Assembly (NCBI GenBank): GCA_022797215.1
Contig: JAAWKD010000012.1
Span: forward strand, 1 to 53,750
DNA from: Clostridia bacterium
Lineage (GTDB): Bacteria; Bacillota; Clostridia; TANB77; CAG-508
DNA: 53,750 nucleotides
Direction of reading: 5' to 3'
Part shown: piece by piece, positions 9,093 through 17,816 of the stretch
Layout: each line of letters begins with the position of its first letter
How positions within the stretch are numbered: position 1 is the stretch's first letter
Notes under the pieces: generated by a model
What the model was told of the DNA's origin: nothing
What the model saw: only the letters and a program-made list of their open reading frames with translations
The model's database searches: none
Translations under genes and position numbers: made by a program

Positions 9093-9993
9093 TTGTATTA
9101 CCTCCTGTCTTTTTTAAGAAGGCATCTTCTAATGACATCTGCTCTTCATAAATTCCATAAATTTTCACTTCATTTTTTACTAATTCTTTTACCGCTTCTG
9201 GAACCTGTTCTTTTTTAATATCCACAATTGCCTCTGTTTTTTGCTTAATTTCTGTAGGATAATTTAATATATTCTTTACTTTTTCGCTATTGTCCACTAC
9301 AAAATGATAATGAATTTGTGCAGTTTCTTTTACTTTTTGCATATCTGTTGTTTCAATGACATTACCATTTTGAATAATACACACTTTATTACAAAGTGTT
9401 TCAATTTCTGCTAAATTATGGCTAGAAATAAAGATTGCCATATTTTCTTTTTGTGCTAATTCACGAAGTAAATCTCTCATCTCTTTAATACCTTCTGGAT
9501 CTAGTCCATTGGTTGGTTCATCTAAGATAAGAAGCTTTGGTTTGTGTAAAATGGCTTGTGCTACTCCTAATCTTTGTCTCATTCCTAAAGAATATTTAGA
9601 CACCTTATCATTAATTCGATTATCTAATCTAACTAATTTCACAACTTCCATTATTCTTGTTCTATCTACTTCTGGATACATATTAGCTACTAATTTTAAG
9701 TTTTCAAATCCAGTTAAGTACATATATAAGTCTGGATTTTCAATAATGGCTCCTACTTTTTCAATAGCTTTGGTAAATTGTTTTTCAATATCATAACCAT
9801 TAATGCTAACTACTCCACTAGTAATAGATTGCAAACCTAAAATTAATTTAATAGTTGTTGTTTTTCCTGCTCCATTTGGTCCAATAAAACCTAAGATGTC
9901 ACCTTGATACAATTCTAGGGATACTCCTTTTAAAATTTCTTTTTTTCCAAACTTTTTGTGTAAGTCTTGGCATTTTAATACTAACTCTCCCAT
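9085..9993 (-). CDS. ABC transporter ATP-binding protein (BcrA-like)
   Basis: A 302-aa ATPase. Walker A is 'GPNGAGKTT' (about 39-47), the signature is 'KYSLGMRQRLGVAQAI' and Walker B is 'LLILDEPTNGLDPEG', followed by the H-loop 'ISSHNL'. The 'YSLGMRQRLG' signature and C-terminal extension are typical of BcrA-type ATPases that work with ABC-2 permeases. It precedes and overlaps the permease gene. A GGAGG site lies just upstream of ATG. Confidence 0.9.
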   Translation of the reverse strand: MGELVLKCQDLHKKFGKKEILKGVSLELYQGDILGFIGPNGAGKTTTIKLILGLQSITSGVVSINGYDIEKQFTKAIEKVGAIIENPDLYMYLTGFENLKLVANMYPEVDRTRIMEVVKLVRLDNRINDKVSKYSLGMRQRLGVAQAILHKPKLLILDEPTNGLDPEGIKEMRDLLRELAQKENMAIFISSHNLAEIETLCNKVCIIQNGNVIETTDMQKVKETAQIHYHFVVDNSEKVKNILNYPTEIKQKTEAIVDIKKEQVPEAVKELVKNEVKIYGIYEEQMSLEDAFLKKTGGNTID

Positions 9994-10108
9994 TCCATCC
10001 TCCTTTTCTCTTTTTGATATTGTTTATTCTATCACGAAAATCTTAAGAAACAAGTTATGAAATTATTAAGATTTTCTATATTCTAGGAAATTACTTACAT
10101 ATGTTAAA

Positions 10109-10140
10109 ACAGCCTCAGGAAAATTCCTTTGGCTGTCTTA
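10109..10140 (-). terminator. Terminator of the 10148-10939 gene
   Basis: ACAGCC pairs with GGCTGT, with an inner CAGG/CCT stem. A T-rich tail follows on the minus strand immediately after the stop at 10148. Confidence 0.6.
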
Positions 10141-10147
10141 ACATTAC

Positions 10148-10939
10148 TCACTTATCACACCGCAAATAGAAGATGTGTAAAAAGTCAGCAAGCTCTAAAG
10201 CTTGAGAGTAATACTTTGTTTGTGAGAGATAAACACTTACCAGTTCCTGTACTTCCAAAAGGGAAGAAGTATCTATCGTTTCAAAAGATACCTCTTTCAG
10301 GCTTTCGATTGATTCGAGGACAAGTTCATAACCTTCGATTCGTTTGCATTCATAGACATTTGGAATGCAAAGAAATGCTTTAGCACAGTAAAATGCAAAC
10401 GGTACATTGATAATCCTGCCGTCTTCATCATTTTCGTACGTAAGAGCATACATCAAACAAGCTATTACATCAAAATCCGTAAAATCCTGTTCTTCCTTTA
10501 CCCGCAGACGAGCAGTCATATCAAGGTATTTGTCAAATACCTTGATCCAATCATTTGGTAAATATACTTCTTTATATTCTTCTTGTTGCAATGCATTCTC
10601 CACAAAATCCACATAGCTTTGGTACTTCGCTACATAATCTGGAAGTTCCCGATTCTTCAATCTTTGTTCCGTTTTTTTCTCTTCCAATGAATTATGCCAT
10701 GCCCATGCACCTATAATAATCATACCTAAAGTCCAAAACACTCCCCAGAGAAGCACAACTGCTTGATAGCGTTCTAGTCCTAAAGGACTTCGTTTTATGT
10801 AAGGCATAATCATATAAAAAATGTACAATGATCCTAGCATAAAAGTAACAATTTCTCCTATCACGAGCAAAAAAGACCACCCATTTTTCAATCGCATTTT
10901 CTCCCAATGTTCGTAGAGTTTATCCAACATTTTAAACAT
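10148..10939 (-). CDS. Hypothetical two-TM membrane protein, probably acquired by transfer
   Basis: A 263-aa protein that I do not recognise. Two hydrophobic segments lie near residues 23-45 and 57-80, followed by a soluble, mostly helical C-terminal domain of about 170 residues. The start at 10939 (MFKMLDKLYEHWEK) is chosen because AAAGGAGG lies 6 nt upstream; a longer frame to 11020 lacks a good site. Codon use is more GC-rich than the neighbours. It has three in-frame CGG codons (at 10651, 10504 and 10162) read as Arg, whereas no other intact gene here has any. A +1 shift at the last one (10162) would swap the tail from RCDK to GVISE. It is a stand-alone transcription unit with its own terminator. 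Confidence 0.65.
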   Translation of the reverse strand: MFKMLDKLYEHWEKMRLKNGWSFLLVIGEIVTFMLGSLYIFYMIMPYIKRSPLGLERYQAVVLLWGVFWTLGMIIIGAWAWHNSLEEKKTEQRLKNRELPDYVAKYQSYVDFVENALQQEEYKEVYLPNDWIKVFDKYLDMTARLRVKEEQDFTDFDVIACLMYALTYENDEDGRIINVPFAFYCAKAFLCIPNVYECKRIEGYELVLESIESLKEVSFETIDTSSLLEVQELVSVYLSQTKYYSQALELADFLHIFYLRCDK

Positions 10940-11188
10940 TTTGCTTCCTCCTTTAAAGTTGTACGTTTCTGTTTGGCATCTTACAAGAAAATTGCTATAA
11001 GTATTTTCATCTCCTCTCAAAAGTTAGTTACATTCTTTGCAATTACAAATTAAATGATTGCATTCATGTAACTTTTCAAATTAGGATTTCTCCTAGGATA
11101 GCAGTAATTATATCATGTTTCTGCTAAATTCACAAGCAATACAAAAAATTCTACTTTTACTACCAATTTCCCTTTGGCTTTTTCAAAA

Positions 11189-12662
11189 TCACCTTTGATA
11201 AATAAAAATATAAAATGTATCATCTATGCATTCCCACTCTTGTCCAGACTCTTCTAAAATTGCGACTCCTTCTTTCGTAGCATTTGTATATTCTAATGTC
11301 TTACCTGTATAGAAATAAATCACACCTTTTGCTGACCACCAACACTTTGTAGAGTTAAATACTGTGCTATTTGGATTTTTGTAATTTGGCAAATATAAAT
11401 TCCTATTATGTGATGATGTAAATACTCGTGCTATTTTAGTTATCTCTATACCTGTTTGTTTCTCATACTCTTGAATGTGTTGTTCTATTCTCTGGCATTC
11501 TTCTTTTTCTACTTGATTCATCTGTTTTCCTTGTGCAATAATCGTAATATATTGATATAGATTACAACTTGCATATAGAGTAACTACTGCAATAGCTAGC
11601 ACACTAAGTATACTTCTCTTTTGAAAAAGGTCTGTTGTGACATACAAGAATAGGAATAAAATTCCTATTAAAGCCCCTAAACTAAATCTCATTCTAGGTG
11701 CCCAAAAAGAGCTTTTAGAAAGTATCGAACTTGCAAAACTGCTTGCTATTACAAATGCAATTAGTATAAACCATAATACAAGTGGTTTACTACTTTCCTT
11801 TTTATACTTTTCTACAATAGTAATAATAGCTAATACCACTGTTATTGATAGAAAGATAAGTAACCAATTTTTAGGTAACATACCGTAAAGTATTCGTTAA
11901 TGTCTTTGAAATATTAGCAAGAATGTACAAAATATTTTCGAAAATATTTGTACTTAATCTGCTTTGTGCTGTATGAAAATAAGTAGTAAACAACTTCACA
12001 CATCCTAAATCCTCAAGACCTGCTATGACTACTAAAATACCACTTAGCAACACATCTCTTATGATATAAATTACTGTATCTTTGTTTTTCAAAATGGAAT
12101 ATAATAGAACTAATGCAAGGAAAAATCCAATGGTTCCTTGGTAACATATCATACCTATAGTAGTACATAAAGTACTTTTCCAAAGGTATCCCTTCTTTCT
12201 ATCTACTAGTACATTCGCTCCTATTGTATAAAGTAACAAACTTATTGCCATAACAATACATTCTATAAAATATAATTGTTCTAGATACATAAAATTAAAA
12301 ATTGTAACATAGCAAAGAACTATCACTAATATCTCAAGCCATTTATTTTCTATTTGCCTATATTTTGCTATACTATTTTTTAATAGCATCACTACTAAGC
12401 AAGATATGATAATGGCTACTAATAGCGTGCCTATTACATAGGCTATCATAGGAATATTTAATTTTAAGACTAACAAGTTTAGCAATCCCATTACCATTCT
12501 TCCATCAGAAAAAGAATTATCCATAGAATATCCTTTTAATCCTTTTTCTATAATTCCATAAGTATCTGCAATATAGTGTCCTTGTAGAAAAGGAAGGAAG
12601 ATAAGGCAGGTAAATACTATTAAAATAAGGGCTATAATCATCTCTCTCTTTATTTGCTTCAT
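11189..12662 (-). CDS. GtrII-type glucosyltransferase, interrupted by a +1 CGG frameshift
   Basis: A polytopic membrane protein of about 490 aa if read through. The N-terminal 259 residues carry many membrane helices and a 'DTYGIIEKG...SDGRMVMGLL' region typical of the GtrII (glucosyl transferase II) family, which uses lipid-linked sugars at the cell surface. The frame breaks at an in-frame CGG (11885-11883): TTA-C-GGT. Skipping C gives N-T-L-G-M-L-P-K-N-W and continues to a normal membrane/C-terminal half ending 'FYIFIYQR'. The downstream frame has no ribosome-binding site, so it is not a separate gene. Total length is 3n+1. Read as a triplet, the first half stops after ten more bases. Confidence 0.7.
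11883..11885 (-). other. +1 frameshift site CGG in the GtrII gene
   Basis: Coding context ACT TTA-C-GGT ATG. The extra C is base 11885. The in-frame triplet is CGG, and the continuing frame begins at GGT (Gly). Confidence 0.7.
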
Positions 12663-12922
12663 TTCTTTTTATCCTCTCATTCATATTTGCTAAAAGTATA
12701 TCATATTGATAATAAGTTGCAAGTTTTTTCTTTCGCCAATTTCTTAAAATTTCAATAAATAGATTAATTTTTCAAATTTTGCTTGTGTTTCCTAAAATAG
12801 TATGCTACAATAAGTTTGACTTTGAAAAAGGTTTAAATGAATTTAATTATTTTATCGACTATTTCCCTTCTTGATTATGATATTAAAAAGGTTCAATGGG
12901 TCAAAAATATTAAATGTCAAAA

Positions 12923-12936
12923 ATTAAGAAGGAGGT
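12923..12936 (+). promoter_or_regulatory. Ribosome-binding site of the zinc-ribbon gene
   Basis: AAGAAGGAGGT lies about 9 nt before the ATG at 12946. It is a near-perfect match to the 16S 3' end and fixes the start of a gene too short for standard length cut-offs. Confidence 0.8.
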
Positions 12937-12945
12937 AACTTCAAA

Positions 12946-13116
12946 ATGGCAGACAAAACTTTAGTATGTAAAGATTGTGGAGCTGAATTTGTTTTCACAG
13001 AAGGTGAACAACAATTCTACGCTGAAAAAGGTTTTACAAATGAACCTCAAAGATGCCCAGAATGCAGAAAAGCTAGAAAAGCTCAAAGAAGAAATTTCAA
13101 TAACGAAAATAACTAA
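12946..13116 (+). CDS. Small zinc-ribbon domain protein
   Basis: A 56-aa protein starting MADKTLVCKDCGAEF. Two Cys pairs (CKDCG and CPECRKARK) form a zinc ribbon of the 'probable zinc-ribbon' (zf-trcl) family common in Firmicutes. The basic, Asn-rich tail (KAQRRNFNNENN) suggests nucleic-acid or ribosome contact; the function is not established. It has a very strong ribosome site and its own terminator, suggesting a highly expressed single gene. Confidence 0.85.
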   Translation: MADKTLVCKDCGAEFVFTEGEQQFYAEKGFTNEPQRCPECRKARKAQRRNFNNENN

Positions 13117-13128
13117 TTGAAATAATAA

Positions 13129-13160
13129 AACCTGTTACTTTTTTAAGTAGCAGGTTCTTT
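13129..13160. terminator. Terminator shared by the zinc-ribbon gene and spoIIID
   Basis: AACCTGTTAC pairs with GTAGCAGGTT (one G-T) around TTTTTTAA and is followed by a T-rich tail. The spoIIID stop follows at 13163 on the opposite strand. Confidence 0.8.
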
Positions 13161-13162
13161 CT

Positions 13163-13432
13163 TTATATTGCCTCTTTATCGCTATGTCCATATTTTAATT
13201 TGGTTGCCATTCCTCCCCTTATGTGTCTTTCCGCCTTATTTTCGTCTAATATCTCTCGTACTTCATGTGCTAATATTGGATTTATCTTAAGTAGTCTTTC
13301 ACTCACATCTTTGTGCACGGTACTCTTACTTACTCCAAATTTTCTAGCAGCTCCTCTGACAGTATCCTTACTATCTATAATATAGTGTGCTAAATTGATT
13401 GCTCTTTCTTCTATTGAACCATTTTTCTCCAA
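13163..13432 (-). CDS. spoIIID: Sporulation transcriptional regulator SpoIIID
   Basis: An 89-aa DNA-binding protein that switches mother-cell gene expression between sigma-E and sigma-K. The helix-turn-helix 'TVRGAARKFGVSKSTVHKDV' and the tail 'ERHIRGGMATKLKYG' are diagnostic. The start is placed at TTG (13432; EKNGSIEERAINLAHYI) because AAGGGGGT sits 7 nt upstream. The ATG at 13468 would add 12 atypical residues and put that site inside the gene. Length then matches the family (about 85-93 aa). Confidence 0.9.
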   Translation of the reverse strand: MEKNGSIEERAINLAHYIIDSKDTVRGAARKFGVSKSTVHKDVSERLLKINPILAHEVREILDENKAERHIRGGMATKLKYGHSDKEAI

Positions 13433-13936
13433 ATGAAAAACCCCCTTAAAATACGCTGTTTTGTACATTGTATTCTATGGGAGTTTGTATTAGAACTTTA
13501 TTAATTCTCTTCTAAAAATTTTTCTAAATCTTTTATTGTCAATTCTTCATATTTTCATAATCCTCTATATTATTACTCATAAACATTAATAAAAGAAAGT
13601 AACACTGTACGTTTCAGTAAAAAAGTACAGCAATCAGATTTTTCGGCTTCTGCACTATTTAGATATTATATTTTTGCAGTTTCGACATTTAATGTCATTT
13701 TTTGTCGAAACTTATTACATTTTTTCTCTCCTCTTTCTCTCCTCTTTTTCTCCTATTTTTTTCCATCCTTTCTAAACTTTTCCTCTTTATTTTTAGCATA
13801 TTCTAGCATTTTCATCGCATAATAATAAAAAGATGTTATATTGCATTTATATATCAATCTTAACTAATGTATTTCTGTGCACTTATCCAAATAAATGCTA
13901 TATATAATTTATAAAAAAATAGGTGGAGGGAAAAAT
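13433..13936. other. Intergenic region with a 9-bp inverted repeat
   Basis: About 500 bases without a convincing gene between the divergent spoIIID and xre genes. It is AT-rich with T-rich tracts. A perfect inverted repeat GTTTCGACA / TGTCGAAAC sits at 13679-13687 and 13703-13711 and may be an operator or a hairpin. No further coding sequence is seen. Confidence 0.6.
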
Positions 13937-14263
13937 ATGGCACTTGACTATACCATTATTGGAGAAAGATTAAAGAAAGCAAGAACTGATAAAAAGATGA
14001 CCCAAGAAAGATTAGCTGAAAAGTTAGATGTTTCAATTGCATTCTTAAGTAGAATTGAAAGAGGAAATTCTCATATTAATCTAAAAAGATTAAGCCAAAT
14101 CTGTGAAATTTTAGGAGTTTCAGAGGGATATATTTTAAATGGTGCATCTAGCAATTCAGAAAACTACCTAACTTCTGAATTTAATGATATTTTAAATAAT
14201 GTTTCTCCTGAAAAACAAAAATTGATCTATAAAATTGCTAAAGTTATTTGCGAAGAAGAATAA
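13937..14263 (+). CDS. Xre-family helix-turn-helix regulator
   Basis: A 108-aa protein. Residues 8-62 form a Cro/C1-type helix-turn-helix: 'RLKKARTDKKMTQERLAEKL' then 'SIAFLSRIERGNSHINLKRL'. The C-terminal 40 residues may mediate dimerisation. The ATG at 13937 has AGGTGGAGGG 6 nt upstream, better than the upstream ATG. A strong terminator follows, so it is monocistronic. Targets are unknown; it stands upstream of the pfl genes, but nothing ties it to them. Confidence 0.88.
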   Translation: MALDYTIIGERLKKARTDKKMTQERLAEKLDVSIAFLSRIERGNSHINLKRLSQICEILGVSEGYILNGASSNSENYLTSEFNDILNNVSPEKQKLIYKIAKVICEEE

Positions 14264-14288
14264 TTTTGCTTTAAATAAGTCATACTAA

Positions 14289-14318
14289 GGTAAGAAAGGT
14301 ACTTTCTTACCTTTTTTA
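14289..14318 (+). terminator. Terminator of the xre gene
   Basis: GGTAAGAAAG pairs perfectly with CTTTCTTACC around GTA and is followed by TTTTTTATTT. Confidence 0.9.
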
Positions 14319-14369
14319 TTTCTAGTAATAAGATAGAAATGTATTCATACTATAAAATGCAAAGCATAC

Positions 14370-14448
14370 CTAGATTGTAGAAATACCATGCATAACTAGC
14401 TTGTACGGAGCTTTTTATCGCTTCGCTCTAAAAATTCCTACAATCTAG
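14370..14448. repeat. Imperfect inverted repeat upstream of pflB
   Basis: CTAGATTGTAGAAAT (14370-14384) is mirrored by ATTCCTACAATCTAG (14434-14448), with one mismatch. An inner GAGC...GCTC pair lies between them. It ends 10 bases before the pflB promoter. It could be a small mobile element remnant or an mRNA or DNA regulatory hairpin. Confidence 0.5.
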
Positions 14449-14457
14449 AAAAATATG

Positions 14458-14486
14458 TTGCTAATTGTCTAAACTTATGATATGAT
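14458..14486 (+). promoter_or_regulatory. Likely promoter of pflB-pflA
   Basis: TTGCTA (14458-14463), a 17-nt spacer and TATGAT (14481-14486), about 70 nt before the pflB start. Confidence 0.55.
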
Positions 14487-14556
14487 AAATAAGATACGGA
14501 CTAAATGTTTATGCGTATGTTCGTGTCAAACTATAATAATAAAAGGAGGCTTTTTT

Positions 14557-16800
14557 ATGGACTTTAAACAATGGGACAGTTTTAATAAACAAGGCGAATG
14601 GACAAAAGAAATTGATGTAAGAAGCTTTATTCAAGCTAACTATACACCATATGAAGGTGATAGCAGTTTCTTAAGTAATCCAACTGAAAAAACAACAAAA
14701 TTATGGGATAAGGTTTTAGACCTATATAAGAAAGAAAGAGAAAATGGTGATGTATTAGATGTAGATACTAAAACTCCATCAGGAGTAAATCGCTATGCTG
14801 CTGGATACGTTGATAAAGATTTAGAAGAAATCGTTGGTTTTCAAACCGACGCACCACTTAAAAGAGCAATTATGCCAAATGGTGGTATTCGTATCGTTGA
14901 AAAATCTTGCGAAAGCTATGGATACAAAGTAGATGATGATATAGCATATATTTATCATAATTTAAGAAGAACACACAATGATGGTGTATTTGCAGTTTAC
15001 ACACCTGAAATTAGAGCAGCTAGAAGCTCTCACTTAATTACTGGTCTTCCAGATGGTTATGGACGTGGAAGAATTATTGGTGATTACAGAAGAGTTGCAC
15101 TATATGGTGTTGATGCTTTAATTGCAAGCAAAAAGGAAGAATTAGATCTTTTAGATAGAGATGAAATGACAGAAGATTTAATCCGTCAAAGAGAAGAAGT
15201 TTATGATCAAATTTTAGCTTTAAATGATTTAAAAGCTATGGCTCAAACTTATGGATTTGATATTTCTGAGCCAGCAAATACTGCTAAAGAAGCTATTCAA
15301 TGGCTATACTTTGGATATTTAGGTGCTATTAAAGATCAAAATGGTGCTGCTATGAGTTTAGGTAGAACTTCTACTTTCTTAGATATCTATATTGAAAGAG
15401 ATATTAAAAATGGAAGCTTAACAGAAGAAGCTGCTCAAGAATTAATCGACCAATTTGTTATGAAATTAAGAATGGTTCGTTTCTTAAGAGCACCTGAATA
15501 TAATGCCCTATTTAGTGGTGACCCAGTATGGGTAACTGAAAGTATTGGTGGTATGGGAATTGACGGAAGAACTTTAGTTACTAAAAATAGCTTCCGTATG
15601 CTTCATACTTTAGTAAACTTAGGACCAGCTCCAGAACCAAACTTAACAGTATTATGGTCTACTCACCTACCAGAAGGATTTAAAAAATTCTGTAGTGATA
15701 TTTCTATTAAAACATCTTCTATTCAATATGAAAATGATGATTTAATGAGAGTAACTTTAGGAGATGATTATGGTATTGCATGCTGCGTTTCAGCTATGAA
15801 AATTGGTAAACAAATGCAATTCTTTGGAGCAAGAGCAAACCTTGCAAAAGCTCTACTTTATGCTATCAATGGTGGTAGAGATGAAAAGAGTGGAAAACAA
15901 ATTACACCTAAATTTGCACCAATTACTTCTGAATATTTAGATTATGATGAAGTAATGGAAAAATTTGATCATATGATGGAATATTTAGCTAAAACTTATG
16001 TAAAAGCTTTAAATATGATTCACTATATGCATGACAAATATTCTTATGAAGCATTAGAAATGGCTTTACATGATAAAGAAAGAGATATTTTAAGAACTAT
16101 GGCTTGTGGTATCGCAGGATTCTCAGTTGCAGTTGATTCTTTATCTGCTATCAAATATGCTAAAGTTAAAGTTATCCGCGATGAAACAGGATTAGCTGTT
16201 GATTATCAAGTAGAAGGTGACTTCCCTAAATATGGAAATGATGATGACAGAGTTGATGATATGGCAGTTGAATTAACAAAAACATTTATGAAAAAAGTAG
16301 AAAAACATGCAACTTACAAAAATTCAAGAGCTACTATGTCTATCTTAACTATCACATCTAATGTAGTATATGGTAAAAATACAGGTTCTACACCTGATGG
16401 TAGAAAAGATGGTGAACCATTTGGACCTGGTGCTAACCCACTTCATGGAAGAGATACTAATGGTGCTTTAGCAGTTATGAACACAATCGCTAAATTACCT
16501 TATGAATATTCAGAAGATGGTATTTCTTATACCTTCTCTATCACACCTGGAACACTTGGAAAAGATGAAGAAACAAGAACAAACAACTTAACAAGTATGT
16601 TAGATGGTTTCTTTGCACAAACTGGACATCATATTAATGTTAACGTATTTGATAGAAGCTTACTAGAAGACGCTATGGAACATCCTGAAAAATATCCACA
16701 ATTAACCATTCGTGTATCTGGTTATGCAGTTAACTTTACAAAATTAACAAGAGAACAACAATTAGACGTTATTCATAGAACAATTCATGAAAGAATCTAA
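14557..16800 (+). CDS. pflB: Formate C-acetyltransferase (pyruvate formate-lyase)
   Basis: A 747-aa glycyl-radical enzyme converting pyruvate and CoA to acetyl-CoA and formate in the cytoplasm during anaerobic growth. The catalytic Cys pair is in '[14 protein letters not shown]' (about 418-419). The radical glycine lies in the C-terminal '[14 protein letters not shown]'. The start (MDFKQWDSF) follows AAAAGGAGG with 7 nt spacing; an upstream in-frame ATG is rejected. The activating enzyme gene follows. Length matches the family. The only CGG in the gene is out of frame. Confidence 0.97.
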   Translation: MDFKQWDSFNKQGEWTKEIDVRSFIQANYTPYEGDSSFLSNPTEKTTKLWDKVLDLYKKERENGDVLDVDTKTPSGVNRYAAGYVDKDLEEIVGFQTDAPLKRAIMPNGGIRIVEKSCESYGYKVDDDIAYIYHNLRRTHNDGVFAVYTPEIRAARSSHLITGLPDGYGRGRIIGDYRRVALYGVDALIASKKEELDLLDRDEMTEDLIRQREEVYDQILALNDLKAMAQTYGFDISEPANTAKEAIQWLYFGYLGAIKDQNGAAMSLGRTSTFLDIYIERDIKNGSLTEEAAQELIDQFVMKLRMVRFLRAPEYNALFSGDPVWVTESIGGMGIDGRTLVTKNSFRMLHTLVNLGPAPEPNLTVLWSTHLPEGFKKFCSDISIKTSSIQYENDDLMRVTLGDDYGIACCVSAMKIGKQMQFFGARANLAKALLYAINGGRDEKSGKQITPKFAPITSEYLDYDEVMEKFDHMMEYLAKTYVKALNMIHYMHDKYSYEALEMALHDKERDILRTMACGIAGFSVAVDSLSAIKYAKVKVIRDETGLAVDYQVEGDFPKYGNDDDRVDDMAVELTKTFMKKVEKHATYKNSRATMSILTITSNVVYGKNTGSTPDGRKDGEPFGPGANPLHGRDTNGALAVMNTIAKLPYEYSEDGISYTFSITPGTLGKDEETRTNNLTSMLDGFFAQTGHHINVNVFDRSLLEDAMEHPEKYPQLTIRVSGYAVNFTKLTREQQLDVIHRTIHERI

Positions 16801-16801
16801 T

Positions 16802-16854
16802 TTGTCAGTTTAGGGACGTTCCTTTTTCTGACAAAAGTGTCAGATTGGAGACAC
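16802..16854. repeat. REP-like palindrome (GTCAG...GGGACGTTCC...CTGAC)
   Basis: TTGTCAG and CTGACAA enclose a GGGACGTTCC core (16802-16834). A second short palindrome, GTGTCAGATTGGAGACAC, follows at 16837-16854. The same core recurs at 27316-27446 and, degenerate, at 36496-36594. It lies between pflB and pflA and may attenuate the downstream gene. Confidence 0.6.
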
Positions 16855-16880
16855 ACCTTAAATAATAGGAGTAAATGATT

Positions 16881-17591
16881 ATGAACGCACGTGTACACTC
16901 ATTTGAATCCTTTGGAACAGTAGACGGACCTGGTATCAGGTTCGTCATGTTCTTACAAGGATGTAGTTTAAAATGTAAATATTGCCATAATCGTGATACG
17001 TGGGATCGCCGTTGTGGTACAGAATATTCTTTAGAGGATATTTTAACTAAAATTGAAAAATATAAAAACTACTTTAAACCTTCTGGTGGTGGAGTTACAA
17101 TTAGTGGTGGCGAGCCATTATTGCAGGTAAAATTTCTGCTTGAACTCCTCCCTATTTTAAAACAAGATGATATTCATGTGGCAATTGATACTTCTGGAAG
17201 TTTTGATTTAACAGAAGATATAAAAAAAGTCATTGACTTGGCTGATCTATTTTTATTAGATATTAAATGTATCAATGATGAGATTTGCAAAGAGCTAACA
17301 GGAGTCTCTAATAAGCAAGAGATTGCTTTTGCAGAATACTTAAATAGTATTGGTAAGCCAATGTGGATTAGGCAAGTATTAGTTCCTGGTATTACAGACC
17401 ATGAAGAAGATTTATTAAAATTAAAAGAATTTATCTTTAGTTTGTCTAATGTAGAAAAAGTAGAAATTCTCCCATATCATGATATGGGTCGTTTTAAGTG
17501 GGAACAATTAGGCTTCAAATATGAATTAGATGGTGTACCTGCTGCTACTTCTAAAGATTTAGAAAAGGCCAAAAAGATTTTAGGAATATAA
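16881..17591 (+). CDS. pflA: Pyruvate formate-lyase activating enzyme
   Basis: A 236-aa radical-SAM enzyme that installs the glycyl radical on PflB. The iron-sulfur motif is 'CSLKCKYCHN' (CxxxCxxC). 'TISGGEPLLQ' is the SAM-binding GGE motif and 'HVAIDTSG' is typical of PflA. Two in-frame ATGs lie near an AGGAG site. The second (16881, 9-nt spacing) is preferred over the first (16875, 3 nt). It follows pflB and they are probably co-transcribed. Confidence 0.95.
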   Translation: MNARVHSFESFGTVDGPGIRFVMFLQGCSLKCKYCHNRDTWDRRCGTEYSLEDILTKIEKYKNYFKPSGGGVTISGGEPLLQVKFLLELLPILKQDDIHVAIDTSGSFDLTEDIKKVIDLADLFLLDIKCINDEICKELTGVSNKQEIAFAEYLNSIGKPMWIRQVLVPGITDHEEDLLKLKEFIFSLSNVEKVEILPYHDMGRFKWEQLGFKYELDGVPAATSKDLEKAKKILGI

Positions 17592-17702
17592 AACAAAGTT
17601 TCAAGTTCTAATAATAAGTAATTCTAGAAATACCACTAATTAAAAATTAAATGTATAAAATTTATAAACCTACATACAATATAGTAAAAATGTTCAATCT
17701 AC

Positions 17703-17731
17703 TTGACATTTTTTACAAAAAATTGTATAAT
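17703..17731 (+). promoter_or_regulatory. Consensus promoter of the small RNA
   Basis: TTGACA (17703-17708), exactly 17 nt, TATAAT (17726-17731). This is a perfect sigma-A promoter with no open reading frame behind it. The transcript would start near 17738. Confidence 0.85.
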
Positions 17732-17737
17732 TTTTAT

Positions 17738-17816
17738 ACAGAACAAAAGTAGGCTGATGTAGCACCAACTACGGGTGTGTTTGGTTAGACAACTAACCTC
17801 ATCAGCCACTTTTTTA
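17738..17816 (+). ncRNA. Structured small RNA next to the DUF3800 gene
   Basis: A transcript of about 75 nt runs from a perfect promoter to a T-run. An outer stem GGCTGATG (17752-17759) pairs with CATCAGCC (17800-17807), extended by AAAAGT/ACTTTT, and doubles as the terminator. Inside, TAG/CTA (17760-17762 with 17769-17771) closes a loop whose CACC (17763-17766) can pair with GGTG (17774-17777) as an H-type pseudoknot. GGTTAG/CTAACC (17783-17788 with 17793-17798, loop ACAA) forms a hairpin. From memory, several structured RNA motifs named after DUF3800 have been reported beside such genes; this looks like one, but class membership is unchecked. It is convergent with the DUF3800 gene. Confidence 0.72.

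Noticed and set aside
10129..10383. Plus-strand coding frame opposite the 10148-10939 gene
   Set aside because: It is the mirror of a gene with its own ribosome site. No ribosome site or family match is seen on the plus strand.
11871..11881. Two separate glycosyltransferase genes with overlapping ends
   Set aside because: The second frame lacks a ribosome-binding site, and its first residues continue the membrane protein of the first, so one gene with a frameshift is preferred.
17738..17816. Plain terminator hairpin of the DUF3800 gene
   Set aside because: On the minus strand the T-run is weak. On the plus strand there is a perfect promoter, a strong T-run and internal structure, so a separate RNA gene fits better.
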